Shown in pieces: positions 8,282 through 18,572 of a DNA stretch of 64,000 nt; the first letter of the stretch is position 1, and each line of letters starts with the position of its first letter. The notes beneath the pieces were generated by a model. It worked only from the letters and a program-made list of their open reading frames with translations. It was not told the origin of the DNA and made no database searches. Source of the DNA: Deltaproteobacteria bacterium (lineage in GTDB: Bacteria > Desulfobacterota > Desulfuromonadia > Desulfuromonadales > BM103); contig JAGXHL010000033.1 in assembly GCA_024636215.1 (NCBI GenBank), positions 1 to 64,000 of the forward strand, written 5' to 3'. Made by a program: the position numbers and the translations under genes.

Positions 8282-9550
8282 ATGAGCAGTAAACACTACG
8301 ATATAGCCATCATCGGCGGATCCGTTGCCGCCCGCATTGCATCAGCACTGCTTGCCAAGCAAGGCCGCAAGGTCCTTTTGTTACGCGATCGGGAAGCCAA
8401 AGCGCCGGTCTGGTTCCACTCCTCGCTGTTTTTGGAAAAACTGCTCGGAGTGCTCGGTGCCCGCTCCTGCTTTGTTGCGCAACAACCCATTCAGGTCATC
8501 TCTGAAAGGGCCAGAGTTACCCTGAGCAGCGACATCCCTCTCGAGGATGAATTGACCCGGGAGTTCGGTGAGGCAGGCAAAGGGGTCAACTCATGGCTTG
8601 CAGAGCTACGCACCCAGGGCATCAAGTTGGAGGAACTCTTCCTGGAGAACGGCGGCTTGCCCTGGCCTTCCCTGAAGGCCAAAGGGCGTTTAAAACTCCT
8701 CACCCTTAAACGTCGCATCAACTGGCATGAACTTGAAGCTCCGGTCTCGCAAAGTATTGATCACCTCCCCGCTGCCACCAGAAGCTTTCTGACCGATCTT
8801 CTGCAGGGCTTGTCCTTAACCCGGACCAGCAGGCTGTCTTGTGCGACAGCCGCCATGCTCTGGGCTCAGGCGCTCAGGCCGGAGAACCTCAAAGAGCCGG
8901 ATTTCAGCGAAATCCTGAACAAGCGGTTTGAGCAGTTCCATGGAGCGAAAGGGCAAATCGACGACCTGGAATCTCTCGCCTACAACGGCTCCAGATGGAC
9001 TGGAGGCCAATTCAAGTCGGGCGGTACTTTTACAACAGACAACTTCCTGCTGGGTGACAAACAATGGCTTGACAAGTTTGTCCCTCTGCAGAAAAACAGG
9101 CTCCCCTCGCCTGAAGCTACCTCAGTCTACCGGACCAGCGACCTTGCGGGGCAACTCTCGCCACTTTTAGCCCGTCGCATCATCTGTGGCGGGCAGACCC
9201 CTTTGCGCATCGCCATAGAAGAGCAGGAGGATGAACTGCAAGGTCTGATCATGGGCAATTCCGAGGTATCTGAATCATCGATACGTCACCAGATTGAAGC
9301 GATCCTGCCCTTTGCAAAATACCGGCTCTCAGAGACGAGTGCGGCTACGGAGACGGCAACGGAAATAGCGACTGAGATTAAAGCAGGCCAAGCGAAGCCT
9401 TTAAACGCTCTGACGCTGAGAATAGACAAGAATCTTTATTGTGCAGATCGGACAGCTCTGCTTCCGGAGATGGGTGCTGCAGGCGCAGCCTTACTGGGCT
9501 GGACGCTCGCTGAAAACCTTGCCAACAAAAAAGACAAGGCGAAAGCTTAA
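8282..9550 (+). CDS. Putative FAD-dependent protein, Rossmann fold, function unknown
   Basis: 422 aa. The N-terminus [29 protein letters not shown] is a dinucleotide-binding beta-alpha-beta motif (GGxxAAxxxA variant of GxGxxG), as in phytoene dehydrogenase-like or GMC-type flavoproteins. I do not recognise the remainder; no Fe-S or heme motif and no membrane segment is seen. The C-terminus ([31 protein letters not shown]) looks like the second FAD-contact region found at the end of such proteins. It lies alone between the purN operon and rpmB. Confidence 0.6.
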   Translation: MSSKHYDIAIIGGSVAARIASALLAKQGRKVLLLRDREAKAPVWFHSSLFLEKLLGVLGARSCFVAQQPIQVISERARVTLSSDIPLEDELTREFGEAGKGVNSWLAELRTQGIKLEELFLENGGLPWPSLKAKGRLKLLTLKRRINWHELEAPVSQSIDHLPAATRSFLTDLLQGLSLTRTSRLSCATAAMLWAQALRPENLKEPDFSEILNKRFEQFHGAKGQIDDLESLAYNGSRWTGGQFKSGGTFTTDNFLLGDKQWLDKFVPLQKNRLPSPEATSVYRTSDLAGQLSPLLARRIICGGQTPLRIAIEEQEDELQGLIMGNSEVSESSIRHQIEAILPFAKYRLSETSAATETATEIATEIKAGQAKPLNALTLRIDKNLYCADRTALLPEMGAAGAALLGWTLAENLANKKDKAKA

Positions 9551-9559
9551 GAAAACCCC

Positions 9560-9588
9560 TTGCACCCTCCCCTTAATTATGCTAGAAG
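9560..9588 (+). promoter_or_regulatory. Possible rpmB promoter
   Basis: TTGCAC, 17 nt, TAGAAG, in the 70-bp gap before rpmB. Both boxes are imperfect. Confidence 0.3.
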
Positions 9589-9620
9589 ATTTCGTTCAGA
9601 ACAAACAGGAGGTACAAACA

Positions 9621-9812
9621 ATGGCGAACGTATGTGATGTCTGTGGGAAGAAATCGATGACTGGCTGTAATGTCAGCCATGCGCATAATAAAACCAAGAA
9701 GGTCTTCAAGCCGAACCTGCAGAAGGTGCGTGCCGTCCAGAATGGTTCCGTGCGCAGCATGAAAGTCTGCACGCGCTGCATTCGATCAGGATCTGTCCGC
9801 AAGGCCAGCTGA
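9621..9812 (+). CDS. rpmB: 50S ribosomal protein L28
   Basis: 63 aa, [25 protein letters not shown] onward, the zinc-ribbon form of L28 with CxxC near the N-terminus and CTRC near the C-terminus. AGGAGG lies at 9607-9612, 8 nt before the ATG, which decides this start over the longer in-frame ORF beginning at 9441. A terminator follows. Confidence 0.95.
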   Translation: MANVCDVCGKKSMTGCNVSHAHNKTKKVFKPNLQKVRAVQNGSVRSMKVCTRCIRSGSVRKAS

Positions 9813-9820
9813 TCTGATTC

Positions 9821-9871
9821 TTGCAAAAAGACAAATCCTTGCAAAAAGACAGAACCTTGTAAAAAGACAAA
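9821..9871 (+). repeat. 18-bp direct repeats, about three copies
   Basis: TTGCAAAAAGACAAATCC, TTGCAAAAAGACAGAACC and a third truncated TTGTAAAAAGACAAA lie back to back between the rpmB stop and its terminator. Confidence 0.85.
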
Positions 9872-9908
9872 GGGGGACTCCTGATCAATGACAGGAGGCC
9901 CCTTTTTT
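9872..9908 (+). terminator. Rho-independent terminator of rpmB
   Basis: GGGGACTCCTG and CAGGAGGCCCC form a stem with one mismatch around an 8-nt loop, followed by TTTTTT. Confidence 0.85.
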
Positions 9909-9980
9909 CGTTCTCTTATTTCATTCCTTTGCAAAACAAAGCAAACCCTGCCTTACCGAGCGAACGGCTGGTCGAACTGC

Positions 9981-11471
9981 TTATGTTCTTGAAGTGACGG
10001 GCTTAATCGGCAAACTAAAGGTCACGGTCGTACCTTCTCCAGGGCGACTGGCGACAGCAATATCACCACCGTGGTCCTCAATAATCTGCTTGACGATCCC
10101 CAACCCCAGGCCCAGCCCCACACTCGGATCAAGGGTTTCAACATCAGCGCACTCCCCACGGTAGAAGCGATCAAAAATATGCTCCACCTGCTCGGCGGTC
10201 ATCCCCCGGCCCTGATCAACGATTGCGACGAAAACAGTCTCCGCTGCGGTCGCCGTCTGAAGTTTTATTGCCCCTGTCCGGGGTGAAAATTTTATGGCGT
10301 TACTCAACAGGTTGTACAAGACCTGGGTGATGCGGCCAGGATCAAACCAGAGCTTTTCCGGCAGGGGGTTGCTATGGACGACCTGGATTTGATGCCGGTC
10401 ATTCTTGACACGCAAAGAGCCGACAACATTTTCAATCACTTCAGCAAGTTGCGCTTCCTGTATCGCGACACCCAGGGAACGTCCAATTTGAATACGACCA
10501 ACATCGAGCAGGTCCTCGACCAGTCGATTGAGGACTTCTGCATTACTTTGAATGATGCCGAGATACTCCTCCTTCTGCTTTTCGCTTAGAGGCCTTTTTG
10601 CTGTATTTTCAAGCAATTCCGAGTAACCAACGATGGCAATCAGGGGGGTACGGAGTTCATGGGCAGCGGTGGCAATGAAGTCGCTCTTGGCCTGATCAAG
10701 CTTAAGCAGAGCCAGTTCTGCTTTGCGCTGCTCGGTGACGTCCTGGACGGTACTCAGAATCCTGATTCCGCCACCAAAATCGACGGCCCGACTGGAAACC
10801 AGACAGGTCATCGAGCGACCACCCTTGCCGTAGAATTGGCTCTCCAGATTGTCTATGAAACCAGACTCCCTGATGGCTGCAACCATGCGCTCACGATCTT
10901 CAGGGATACCCCAGAAACCGAGATCCTGAGCCGTGCGGCCGATGACTTCTTCCGGTGTGAAGTCCGTATGATCGGTGAATGCGGGGTTGACCATATGAAC
11001 CACACCATCAGGTGAGCTGATGATTGTTGCCACCGGGTTGCTTTGGAAGAAATCACGAAACAGTGACTCACTTTGCTGCAAGGCCTTTTCCGTCTCTTTG
11101 CGGTCGCTTATATCCAGCCATGAGCCGATGACTTCCTGAGCACGCCCCATGACATCGCGAACCAGACGAAGTTCATCGAGCACCCAGAGATAATCGCCAT
11201 CTTTTTTGCGCAAACGGTATTCATGTTTATGATAATCGTTGCTGGAAATTCCGATATAATCAGCGAAGACACATTCGAGATCATCGGGGTGGATCAGTTC
11301 TCGCCAGAAACCCGGGTTATTAAGGCAATTTTTCGTATTGAAGCCGAAGAGTGCTGAGACGTTTTCACTGACGAAGGTGAAGTTGAATGGCTCGCCAACC
11401 CGGCCCGCATAGATAGTGGCAGGTGAGTGAGTGAGGATTTGGCTGATTCTTTGACCCAGAAGATCCTGCAT
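9981..11471 (-). CDS. PAS-PAS sensor histidine kinase
   Basis: 496 aa soluble kinase with no membrane segment seen. Two PAS domains: residues about 15-130 (FVSENVSALFGF ... GSWLDISDRK) and 135-255 (NPVATIISSPDGVVHMVNPAF ... STVQDVTEQRK). HisKA follows with ATAAHELRTPLIAIVGYSE (phospho-acceptor His), then HATPase with NLLSNAIKFSP (N box), VDQGRGM (G1) and GLGLGLGIVK (G2). No response regulator is adjacent, so it is an orphan kinase here; the signal is unknown. Confidence 0.9.
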   Translation of the reverse strand: MQDLLGQRISQILTHSPATIYAGRVGEPFNFTFVSENVSALFGFNTKNCLNNPGFWRELIHPDDLECVFADYIGISSNDYHKHEYRLRKKDGDYLWVLDELRLVRDVMGRAQEVIGSWLDISDRKETEKALQQSESLFRDFFQSNPVATIISSPDGVVHMVNPAFTDHTDFTPEEVIGRTAQDLGFWGIPEDRERMVAAIRESGFIDNLESQFYGKGGRSMTCLVSSRAVDFGGGIRILSTVQDVTEQRKAELALLKLDQAKSDFIATAAHELRTPLIAIVGYSELLENTAKRPLSEKQKEEYLGIIQSNAEVLNRLVEDLLDVGRIQIGRSLGVAIQEAQLAEVIENVVGSLRVKNDRHQIQVVHSNPLPEKLWFDPGRITQVLYNLLSNAIKFSPRTGAIKLQTATAAETVFVAIVDQGRGMTAEQVEHIFDRFYRGECADVETLDPSVGLGLGLGIVKQIIEDHGGDIAVASRPGEGTTVTFSLPIKPVTSRT

Positions 11472-11511
11472 CAGAGCCCCGGCAAAAGGTTTCTATTATG
11501 TCGATAAAAAA

Positions 11512-12288
11512 CTATTGGGCAACGATGAAACTGCTTGGATAGCCGTTGGCTTCGAAGCCCTGAAGGCTCTCGGTCGCCATGGCCAACGAAGCATAAAGGC
11601 CAACCCGGACACGGTAAAATTTCTTGCCGTTAACCCAGCCTTCAACGACTGATGAGCTGCCGTACTGGCCCCTGAGTCTTGCGGCCAGCCGAGCAGCGTT
11701 CTCCTTGACCGTAAAAGCTCCAACCTGGACCATAAATGGCCCGATATCATAGCTGGCTGGTTGCGTGTAGTGGGGCGGAGTCCCGGCGGGTGTCTTGTCC
11801 TGGTAGCCGAGGGCTTCAATATGCACATTGGCCGTTCCCGGTTCTACCACGCCCAACTCGTTGGCAGCAGAATAAGACAGATCAATGATCCGGCTTTTGA
11901 CAAAGGGGCCTCGATCGTTGACCCGCACAACCGTAGATCGACCGTTGTCGAGGTTGGTGACTTTCAAGTGTACGTTCATGGGCAGTGTCTTGTGTGCTGC
12001 CGTCATGCCATACATGTCATAGGTTTCACCGTTGCTGGTTTTACGTCCATGAAACTGTTTGCCATACCAGCTGGCGATCCCCTTCTCAACATAGCCGTGC
12101 GCAGAAGGAATCGGCTGATAACGCTGGCCGTTGACCTCGTAAGCCCTTTGCGTCGGATGAACCCTGCCTGACGTCGACGCAGGCTGATCCAGAACCCGCA
12201 CATGGTAGGTCGGCCCACCGCATGCAGCAAGCAGCAGCAGGCCGATGAGCAGCGCAGATAGCTGAATATATTGAGTCAAATGAGTCAT
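11512..12288 (-). CDS. rlpA: RlpA-family septal ring lytic transglycosylase lipoprotein with SPOR domain
   Basis: 258 aa. Signal peptide with lipobox LLAACGG (Cys near 23), then a double-psi beta-barrel RlpA domain (GIASWYGKQFHGRKTSNGE ... VRVNDRGPF, keeping the catalytic-type His and Asp), and a C-terminal SPOR domain (about 180-258: FMVQVGAFTVKENAARLAARL). By family it binds denuded glycan at the septum and cleaves it. It appears to be transcribed alone. Confidence 0.9.
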   Translation of the reverse strand: MTHLTQYIQLSALLIGLLLLAACGGPTYHVRVLDQPASTSGRVHPTQRAYEVNGQRYQPIPSAHGYVEKGIASWYGKQFHGRKTSNGETYDMYGMTAAHKTLPMNVHLKVTNLDNGRSTVVRVNDRGPFVKSRIIDLSYSAANELGVVEPGTANVHIEALGYQDKTPAGTPPHYTQPASYDIGPFMVQVGAFTVKENAARLAARLRGQYGSSSVVEGWVNGKKFYRVRVGLYASLAMATESLQGFEANGYPSSFIVAQ

Positions 12289-12572
12289 GTGATCATAAAT
12301 AAAGGAAGCGGTCGCTCAAGTCAACAGATCGATGCTGTCTCTCTGGGAACGGCTCGGCCCGTGGTTTCGGAACAGCTATGACAAGCACCTCGCGCCCGCT
12401 CGCTTCGCTCACTTGAGGACACAGAGAAACCGATAAGCTTTGGGTTTAAAACCATAAAGATTTCGATTTTCTCAGTGATCTCAGTGCCTCAGTGGTAAAT
12501 CGCTTTAAGCTTAAAAAAGCCTGGTCCACAGCTTTCTCTGTGACGCTGCGTTAAAGGCTTTATAGAGAATTG
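12289..12572. other. Intergenic stretch without a gene
   Basis: No credible ORF. It contains GCCCGCTCGCTTCGCTCACTTGAG (12388-12411), which has a loose counterpart near 47105-47135, and a region with weak CAGTG-type repetition (12472-12492). These look like degraded dispersed repeats. Confidence 0.4.
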
Positions 12573-12601
12573 AAAAAGGGACAGAAAATCAATCCTGTCC
12601 C
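12573..12601 (-). terminator. Terminator downstream of accA
   Basis: On the minus strand GGGACAG, a 10-nt loop, CTGTCCC, then TTTTT. 7-bp perfect stem about 33 nt after the accA stop. Confidence 0.7.
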
Positions 12602-12633
12602 ACTGCAGTTATTATCGGATTAGGCACCTTAGA

Positions 12634-13587
12634 CTATTCTTCGATCACAGACATGGCGCGGAACTTCTGGTAGCGCTGCTCGACCAGCTCTTCGGGTGTT
12701 AGTTGCTTGAGTTCTTCCAGGTGCTTCTTCAGGTATTCTTTGACTGTTGCGGCAGCCGCGACATGGTCATTGTGTGCGCCACCGAGTGGCTCAGGGATGA
12801 CATCATCGATAATCACACCGAGCGAGTCGATATCCATGGCTGTCAGCTTGAGGGCTTCCGCCGCTTCGGGGCCACGGGCACCATCGTTCCAGAGAATCGC
12901 TGCACAGCCTTCCGGAGAGATCACGGCATAAACCGAATATTGCATCATCTGCACTTTGTTACCGACGGCAATTGCCAGAGCGCCGCCCGAGCCGCCTTCG
13001 CCGGTCACGGTCACAATCACGGGTACGGTCAGTGCGGCCATCTCACGCAGATTACGGGCGATCGCTTCCGCCTGGCCACGCTCTTCAGCGCCGATTCCGG
13101 GGAAAGCTCCCGGAGTGTCGATAAACGTAAAGATCGGCAGACCAAACTGTTCCGCCATCTGCATAACCCGCAAGGCCTTGCGATAACCTTCAGGATTCGG
13201 CATGCCGAAATTGCGGTAAACCTTTTCCTTGGTATCGCGCCCTTTCTGGTGGCCGATGATCGCGCAGGGCTCGCCGTCGAGACGCGCGAAACCGCAGACC
13301 AGAGCCGGATCGTCACGGAAGTTGCGATCACCATGAACTTCAAACCAGTCGGTAAAGATGTGTTTCACGTAATCAAGCGTGTATGGACGTGCCTGGTGAC
13401 GGGCCAGCTGGGTACGCTGCCAGCGGCTCAGGTTGGAGAATATTTCATCGCGCAACTTGGCGGACTTCTTCTCCAGCTTCTTGATATCGGATGAGAAATC
13501 AACACTATCCGTGGTGTAATCACGCAGTTCGCGAATCTTCTGGTCGAGTTCTACGAGAGGTTTTTCAAAGTCTAAAAAAAACTGCAT
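12634..13587 (-). CDS. accA: Acetyl-CoA carboxylase carboxyltransferase subunit alpha
   Basis: 317 aa, the usual AccA length. Visible: [15 protein letters not shown] at the N-terminus, [41 protein letters not shown], and the carboxyltransferase core [17 protein letters not shown]. It transfers carboxyl from biotin to acetyl-CoA together with AccD, which is not in this window. It follows dnaE by 80 bp, an order common in this group and in enterics, so co-transcription is likely. Confidence 0.97.
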   Translation of the reverse strand: MQFFLDFEKPLVELDQKIRELRDYTTDSVDFSSDIKKLEKKSAKLRDEIFSNLSRWQRTQLARHQARPYTLDYVKHIFTDWFEVHGDRNFRDDPALVCGFARLDGEPCAIIGHQKGRDTKEKVYRNFGMPNPEGYRKALRVMQMAEQFGLPIFTFIDTPGAFPGIGAEERGQAEAIARNLREMAALTVPVIVTVTGEGGSGGALAIAVGNKVQMMQYSVYAVISPEGCAAILWNDGARGPEAAEALKLTAMDIDSLGVIIDDVIPEPLGGAHNDHVAAAATVKEYLKKHLEELKQLTPEELVEQRYQKFRAMSVIEE

Positions 13588-13667
13588 CAGCAGGCTCCTG
13601 TGTATTCAGTGAACGCCTAATCCGGTTAAACTGAATTGCAAGGGTTCAGCCGGTTAAATGGTCAAAC

Positions 13668-16600
13668 CTATTCGAAAGTGACGACATTATAACCGAACAA
13701 TTTCTCAACGTCATCCATCATTTCATCACTGGGCTGGATACGCAACTCCTCAGGCAATGATATCACGGTTTCACTGCGATTCGGTACGACCAGGTGAATC
13801 AGTGTATCGCACTGACCACGGTAACGGGTAACGATCTCTTTCAACGAACGCAGCTGGCGCTCATCAAGGCCGGGCGTCGTCAAACGAAAGTGAACACGTT
13901 TGGTCATGCGCGTCTGGACTTCTTTGAGGGGGACGACTTCGTTGACCAGAAGTTTGCAGGCATCTTCGCCGACATCCAGAGAGCCTTTGACCAATAACGC
14001 CTCTTCACTGTTGAGCAGCTCGGAGTACTGGGTGTAGGTCTCCGGAAAGACGACCAGTTCCACGAAACCGCTCAAGTCTTCCAGGGTGACAAAGGCCATA
14101 CGGTCACCCTTGCGGGTATTCAGTAGCTTGATGCCGGTGACAATACCGCAGAGACTCACCTCTTCCTTATCGGTTCGCTCCATCAGTCCGGAGGTGTCAC
14201 AGGTACTGAAGCGCTTGATCGCATCGCTATGCCGCGCCAGGGGATGACCGGTAATATAAAAGCCGATCGCTTCCTTTTCGTTGGCCAAAAGAATATTCTC
14301 CGGCCATTCCTCCAGATCCGGAAGTTTGCCATAAGCTTGGCCAGACTGACTGACGATCTGATCGGTACCGAATAAGGATTCCTGTCCGGACTCTTTTTCA
14401 CGCTGCATCTTCTGCCCGGACTCCATGGCTTCCTCGATCGCCGCCATGAACTGTGAGCGATTCTTCTGCAATGAATCGAAGGCCCCGCACTTGACCAGTG
14501 CCTCGACCACGCGCTTATTGACCCTGCGCAGGTCAACGCGCTCGCAAAAATCGTGCAGAGACTCGAAAGGGGCACCCTCCCCTCGCGCTTCGACGATCGC
14601 CTCCACGGCACCGCCGCCAACGCCTTTGACCGCTCCCAGTCCGAAACGGATATCATTGTCGTGCACGGTAAAATCGCGACAGGATTCATTGACATCGGGC
14701 GGCAGGATCGCAATCTCCATATTGCGAATCTCGTTGATGTTCTTTATGACTTTCTCGGTATTCTCCATGTCCTCGGTGAGCAGTGCGGCCATGAATTCCA
14801 CCGGGTAATGGGCCTTGAGATACGCTGTCTGGTAGGCAATATAGGCATAGGCCGCCGAGTGTGACTTGTTGAAGCCATATTCGGCGAACTTTTCCATTTG
14901 ATCGAAGACATTCTCGGCCTTTTTGGTGTCCAGCTTGTTTTCTTTGGCGCCATCGAGGAACAGTTTTTTCTGCTTGGCCATCTCCTCGGGCTTTTTCTTG
15001 CCCATGGCTCGCCGCAGCAAGTCTGCGCCGCCGAGACTGTAGTTGCCCAGCACCTGGGCGATCTGCATGACCTGCTCCTGGTAGACGATAACACCGTAAG
15101 TGTCCTTGAGGAGCGGCTCTAGCTGGGGAAAGTCATAACCGAAGGTCTCAACACCATGCTTACGCTTGATGAACGAGTCGACCATTCCCGAACCGAGGGG
15201 TCCCGGTCGATACAGGGCGACCATGGCGATCAGATCTTCAAAGCAGGAGGGTTTGAGCTTGATCAGATATTCTTTCATTCCCGAAGACTCGAGCTGGAAG
15301 ACGCCGGTGGTTTCGCCCCGGCTGAGCAGCTGAAACGAGGCTTCGTCATCATTGGGGATCAGGTTGAGGACAAACTCCGGGTTCTTGCCTGCACGAATCA
15401 GGCGCACCGCGTTATCGATGACGGTCAGGGTCTTCAGGCCAAGGAAGTCAAATTTGACCAGGCCGATCTTTTCGACATAGCCCATGTCAAACTGGGTCAC
15501 CTGGCCATGCGACTTGGGATCGACATAGAGTGGCAGATATTCGGTGAGGGGTTTGGGTGTGACCACAACCCCGGCAGCGTGGGTGGAGGCGTGACGGGTC
15601 AGACCTTCGAGAGAGAGCGCAACGTCGAAGAGTTTTTTGACGCGGCCGTCTTTCTCGATCAACTCCCGCAGGCGCGGCTCCTGCTTCTGCGCGTCTTTGA
15701 GGGTGACCTTCTTGCCGGTCGGGTTGGGAATCAACTTGGCGATGGTGTCGACCTCGCCGTAAGGCATGCCCATGCCACGACCGACGTCCCGGATCACGGC
15801 GCGGGCCAGCATCGAGCCGAAGGTGATGATCTGGGCGACATTCTCACGACCGTATTTATCTCGCACGTAGTTGATGACATCTTCGCGACCGTTGATACAG
15901 AAGTCGACGTCGATATCGGGCATGGAGATCCGTTCGGGGTTGAGAAAACGTTCAAAGAGCAGATGATAGGGGATGGGATCGATATCGGTAATTCTCAGGG
16001 CGAAGGCGACCAGGCTGCCGGCGGCGCTGCCGCGCCCTGGGCCAACCGGGATATTGTGGTCTTTGGCCCAGTTGATAAAATCGGCGACAATCAGGAAGTA
16101 ATCCGGGAATCCCATCTGGTTGATGATGCCCAGTTCTTCTTTGATACGCGCCTTGTAGGCGGCAACCTCCTCATCAGAGAAGTCGGGTCGCAGCTTGCGA
16201 ATCTCGACAAAACGCTCCTCGAGACCGGCGTAGGAATCCTCTTCCAGGGCCACACTCGGTGTTTTGCCTTCCCCCAGAGCCAGAGCGGGGAAGTGGTAGT
16301 TCTTGCCGCTGATGTCCAACTCCAGGTTGCAGCGCTCGGCAATTTCCACGGTATTGCTGATCGCCTCGGGCACATGTTTGAAAAGCTCGGCCATTTCATC
16401 GGGAGTTTTGACGTAAAACTCCTCGTTGGCAAAACGCATGCGGTTCGGGTCGTCCAGCGTCTTACCGGTCTGAATGCAGAGCAGAACCTCATGGGCGAAG
16501 GCGTCCTCTCGGGTCAGATAATGGCAGTCGTTGGTCGCTACCAGCGGCAGACCAAGCTCCTTGCCCAGTTCTATCAAGCCTTTGTTGGCGACTTCCTGTT

Positions 16601-17165
16601 CCGGGAGATAGTTTTCCTGCAGTTCCAGATAAAGACGGTTGTTATCAAAAATCCGGGACATCTCTTCGGTACGCTGACGAGCCTGATCCATACGACCACG
16701 AGTGATCAGACTGGGAATTTCTCCACCGAGACAAGCGGTCAAGGCAATCAGGCCTTCATTATTTTCCTTGAGAAGGGCCCAGTCGATGCGCGGCTTGTAA
16801 TAGAAGCCATCCTGATAAGCCGTGGAGACCATGCGACACAGGTTGCGATAGCCTTTGCGGTTTTTACAGAGCAGCAGCAGATGGCCGGAGGCGTCACTCG
16901 AAGAAGCCGCCCCACTCTTCTCATGGCGCGAACCGGAGGCGACGTAAACCTCACAACCGATAATCGGCTTAACCCCGGCAGCATGAGCTTTGGAATAGAA
17001 TTCCAGAGCGCCGAACATGTTGCCATGATCAGAAATCGCCATGGCCGGCATGCGGTATTCACTGGCCCGGTTTATCAGGTCGCCGACACGGATTGCGCCG
17101 TCGAGCAGGCTGTACTGAGTGTGAACGTGGAGATGGACAAAGTTGGCGTGCTGCATGGGTGGCAT
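13668..17165 (-). CDS. dnaE: DNA polymerase III subunit alpha
   Basis: 1165 aa, the replicative polymerase. PHP domain at the N-terminus (FVHLHVHTQYSLLDGAI), the palm with PGRGSAAGSLVAF and the catalytic MPDIDVDFC, LTRHASTHAAGVVV, finger and beta-binding regions (YNKSHSAAYAYIAYQTAYLK in the form GFNKSHSAAYAY), and a C-terminal OB fold (VSLCGIVTGIK). Two starts are possible, ATG at 17165 or 17156; neither has a strong ribosome site. Confidence 0.97.
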   Translation of the reverse strand: MPPMQHANFVHLHVHTQYSLLDGAIRVGDLINRASEYRMPAMAISDHGNMFGALEFYSKAHAAGVKPIIGCEVYVASGSRHEKSGAASSSDASGHLLLLCKNRKGYRNLCRMVSTAYQDGFYYKPRIDWALLKENNEGLIALTACLGGEIPSLITRGRMDQARQRTEEMSRIFDNNRLYLELQENYLPEQEVANKGLIELGKELGLPLVATNDCHYLTREDAFAHEVLLCIQTGKTLDDPNRMRFANEEFYVKTPDEMAELFKHVPEAISNTVEIAERCNLELDISGKNYHFPALALGEGKTPSVALEEDSYAGLEERFVEIRKLRPDFSDEEVAAYKARIKEELGIINQMGFPDYFLIVADFINWAKDHNIPVGPGRGSAAGSLVAFALRITDIDPIPYHLLFERFLNPERISMPDIDVDFCINGREDVINYVRDKYGRENVAQIITFGSMLARAVIRDVGRGMGMPYGEVDTIAKLIPNPTGKKVTLKDAQKQEPRLRELIEKDGRVKKLFDVALSLEGLTRHASTHAAGVVVTPKPLTEYLPLYVDPKSHGQVTQFDMGYVEKIGLVKFDFLGLKTLTVIDNAVRLIRAGKNPEFVLNLIPNDDEASFQLLSRGETTGVFQLESSGMKEYLIKLKPSCFEDLIAMVALYRPGPLGSGMVDSFIKRKHGVETFGYDFPQLEPLLKDTYGVIVYQEQVMQIAQVLGNYSLGGADLLRRAMGKKKPEEMAKQKKLFLDGAKENKLDTKKAENVFDQMEKFAEYGFNKSHSAAYAYIAYQTAYLKAHYPVEFMAALLTEDMENTEKVIKNINEIRNMEIAILPPDVNESCRDFTVHDNDIRFGLGAVKGVGGGAVEAIVEARGEGAPFESLHDFCERVDLRRVNKRVVEALVKCGAFDSLQKNRSQFMAAIEEAMESGQKMQREKESGQESLFGTDQIVSQSGQAYGKLPDLEEWPENILLANEKEAIGFYITGHPLARHSDAIKRFSTCDTSGLMERTDKEEVSLCGIVTGIKLLNTRKGDRMAFVTLEDLSGFVELVVFPETYTQYSELLNSEEALLVKGSLDVGEDACKLLVNEVVPLKEVQTRMTKRVHFRLTTPGLDERQLRSLKEIVTRYRGQCDTLIHLVVPNRSETVISLPEELRIQPSDEMMDDVEKLFGYNVVTFE

Positions 17166-17322
17166 AACCTAAAAATCAGGATGAAAGAAAACAACCAGGG
17201 CTGAGGGGTTCTGGATTCAGAGTCTATGAAGATGGTTCAAACCGAAACTCAGGATACAGAATTCCGGCTTTTGATGGAACGTTAAAATGGCCGTTGTGGT
17301 GATTTGTTAGCAATCTGATATC

Positions 17323-17401
17323 GATGCGGTTCGTTCCTTCAACCCAGCCTGCGATTCTTCCGGGTAGGCCAAGATGCGGTTCGTTCCTCACCGCATCCTA
17401 C
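17323..17401. repeat. Repeat with two GATGCGGTTCGTTCCT units
   Basis: GATGCGGTTCGTTCCT occurs at 17323-17338 and 17373-17388, 50 bp apart. The second continues as CACCGCATCCTAC, so GATGCGGT and ACCGCATC can pair. A 29-bp near-copy with three differences lies at 32207-32235. The rest of the 17166-17420 gap has no gene. Confidence 0.7.
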
Positions 17402-17420
17402 GAAATAAAATAATCATTCA

Positions 17421-18002
17421 TTACAAAACTTCGACGTCAAATCGACTCAACATATTCACCAGCAAGATCAAAGGCAGACCGATCAAACTGGTGTAGTCAT
17501 TACCAGCCATATGGTCCATCAGGGCAATCCCCAAACCCTCAATTTTAAACGAACCGGCACAATCGATGGGGTTTTCCTTGCTGACATAGTGTTTAATCTG
17601 CTTCTCGGTCAACTTTCGCATGGCAATGGTAAAGGTATCGAACTCCGTCAAGCTGTCGCCGCTGGCGCTGTCGTAGATTGCCAGGCCGGTATAAAAGGTA
17701 TGTTTGCGCCCCTGCATTTCCATCAATTGTTTGATCGCCTTTTCGGCGCTGCCGGGTTTACCGAGGACGCGGTGGCGGGCGTCGACAAAGACCTGGTCAG
17801 AACCGATAATCAGCGCATCATCGTATTTTGCGGCAATACTTTTTGCCTTCTGCAAGGCCTGGTGTTTGACCAGCAATTCGGCCGAAACGCTCGGGCTCAT
17901 GCGTTCTTTGTACAGGGGAGCGGCAACATGAAAGTTGAGCTCCAGTTGACGCATCAACTGCAGGCGATAAGGGCTGGTTGAAGCAAGGACCAAGGTGCGC
18001 AT
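17421..18002 (-). CDS. maf: Maf-family nucleotide pyrophosphatase (YceF-like, m7GTP type)
   Basis: 193 aa from the ATG at 18002, which has GGAAGG upstream; the longer ORF to 18173 has no support. Visible: LVLASTSPYRLQLMRQL (substrate loop), LIIGSDQVFVD with the catalytic Asp, and GKPGSAEKAIKQLMEMQGRKHTFYTG. The STSPYR and IIGSDQV forms match the YceF subgroup acting on 7-methyl-GTP rather than the dTTP/UTP subgroup (inference from motif). House-cleaning hydrolase. Confidence 0.9.
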   Translation of the reverse strand: MRTLVLASTSPYRLQLMRQLELNFHVAAPLYKERMSPSVSAELLVKHQALQKAKSIAAKYDDALIIGSDQVFVDARHRVLGKPGSAEKAIKQLMEMQGRKHTFYTGLAIYDSASGDSLTEFDTFTIAMRKLTEKQIKHYVSKENPIDCAGSFKIEGLGIALMDHMAGNDYTSLIGLPLILLVNMLSRFDVEVL

Positions 18003-18060
18003 AAGAACCTTCCGCAAAAATGAGATGCACCTTTTTACCTCACCAGTCAACGCATTGCAA

Positions 18061-18429
18061 TCATCCGCTGCAGCGATTCCACAAGGGCATGTCTTCGGCA
18101 ACAGAGTCAGCAACACAGGGCAAAGCATGACTATGCGGCTGGCTTGGACGGAACTGAAAAAAGGGCATCTCACGAACCGAGTCCAGCAGTGCTCTTCTCA
18201 AGGCGTCCGGGCTGCAACGCTGCATAAACTCACTGAAGCCGTAGCCGCCGAGCCAGGCGTCGGCAAAGGTCACACAATCATTCTGGCCGATTTCAACCAG
18301 CACCTCACCTTCGTAACTGCCATCGCCAAGGGTTCCGCAGAATCTCATGCCACTGCCCTGCCGTTCTGCCGCATGGATATCAAAATAGATGGCACTGCCG
18401 TTGTCCTGGGTCGTAGCGATGTAGATCAT
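18061..18429 (-). CDS. Small protein of unknown function, 122 aa
   Basis: MIYIATTQDNGSAIYFDIHA onward. GGGAGG lies 6 nt before the ATG, so it is likely translated. Cytosolic in appearance with no membrane segment; five cysteines (FCGT, NDCVT, QRCS, LPCVA, NRCSG). I recognise no domain. It sits 58 bp upstream of maf on the same strand and may be co-transcribed. Confidence 0.6.
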   Translation of the reverse strand: MIYIATTQDNGSAIYFDIHAAERQGSGMRFCGTLGDGSYEGEVLVEIGQNDCVTFADAWLGGYGFSEFMQRCSPDALRRALLDSVREMPFFQFRPSQPHSHALPCVADSVAEDMPLWNRCSG

Positions 18430-18505
18430 AATGTCCTCCCTGTTGGATTTGATTTGATCTTAACAGGCTTTAAGACAGAATATGTCACACGGGGTTTACG
18501 GAGAA

Positions 18506-18543
18506 GGGGAAAGGGGAAAGGGGAAAGGGGAAAGGGGAAAGGG
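18506..18543 (+). repeat. (GGGGAAA)5 array
   Basis: Five perfect 7-mers plus GGG in the gap between the 122-aa gene and recJ; the same unit type (reverse complement TTTCCCC) as in the array at the left window edge. Confidence 0.95.
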
Positions 18544-18572
18544 ATGATGACTTTTGATAGGTGGACAGGCAA

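Noticed and set aside
15156..17204. Long plus-strand ORF opposite dnaE (682 aa)
   Set aside because: It is a shadow of dnaE codons; it has no recognisable domain, while the minus strand encodes a full DNA polymerase III alpha.
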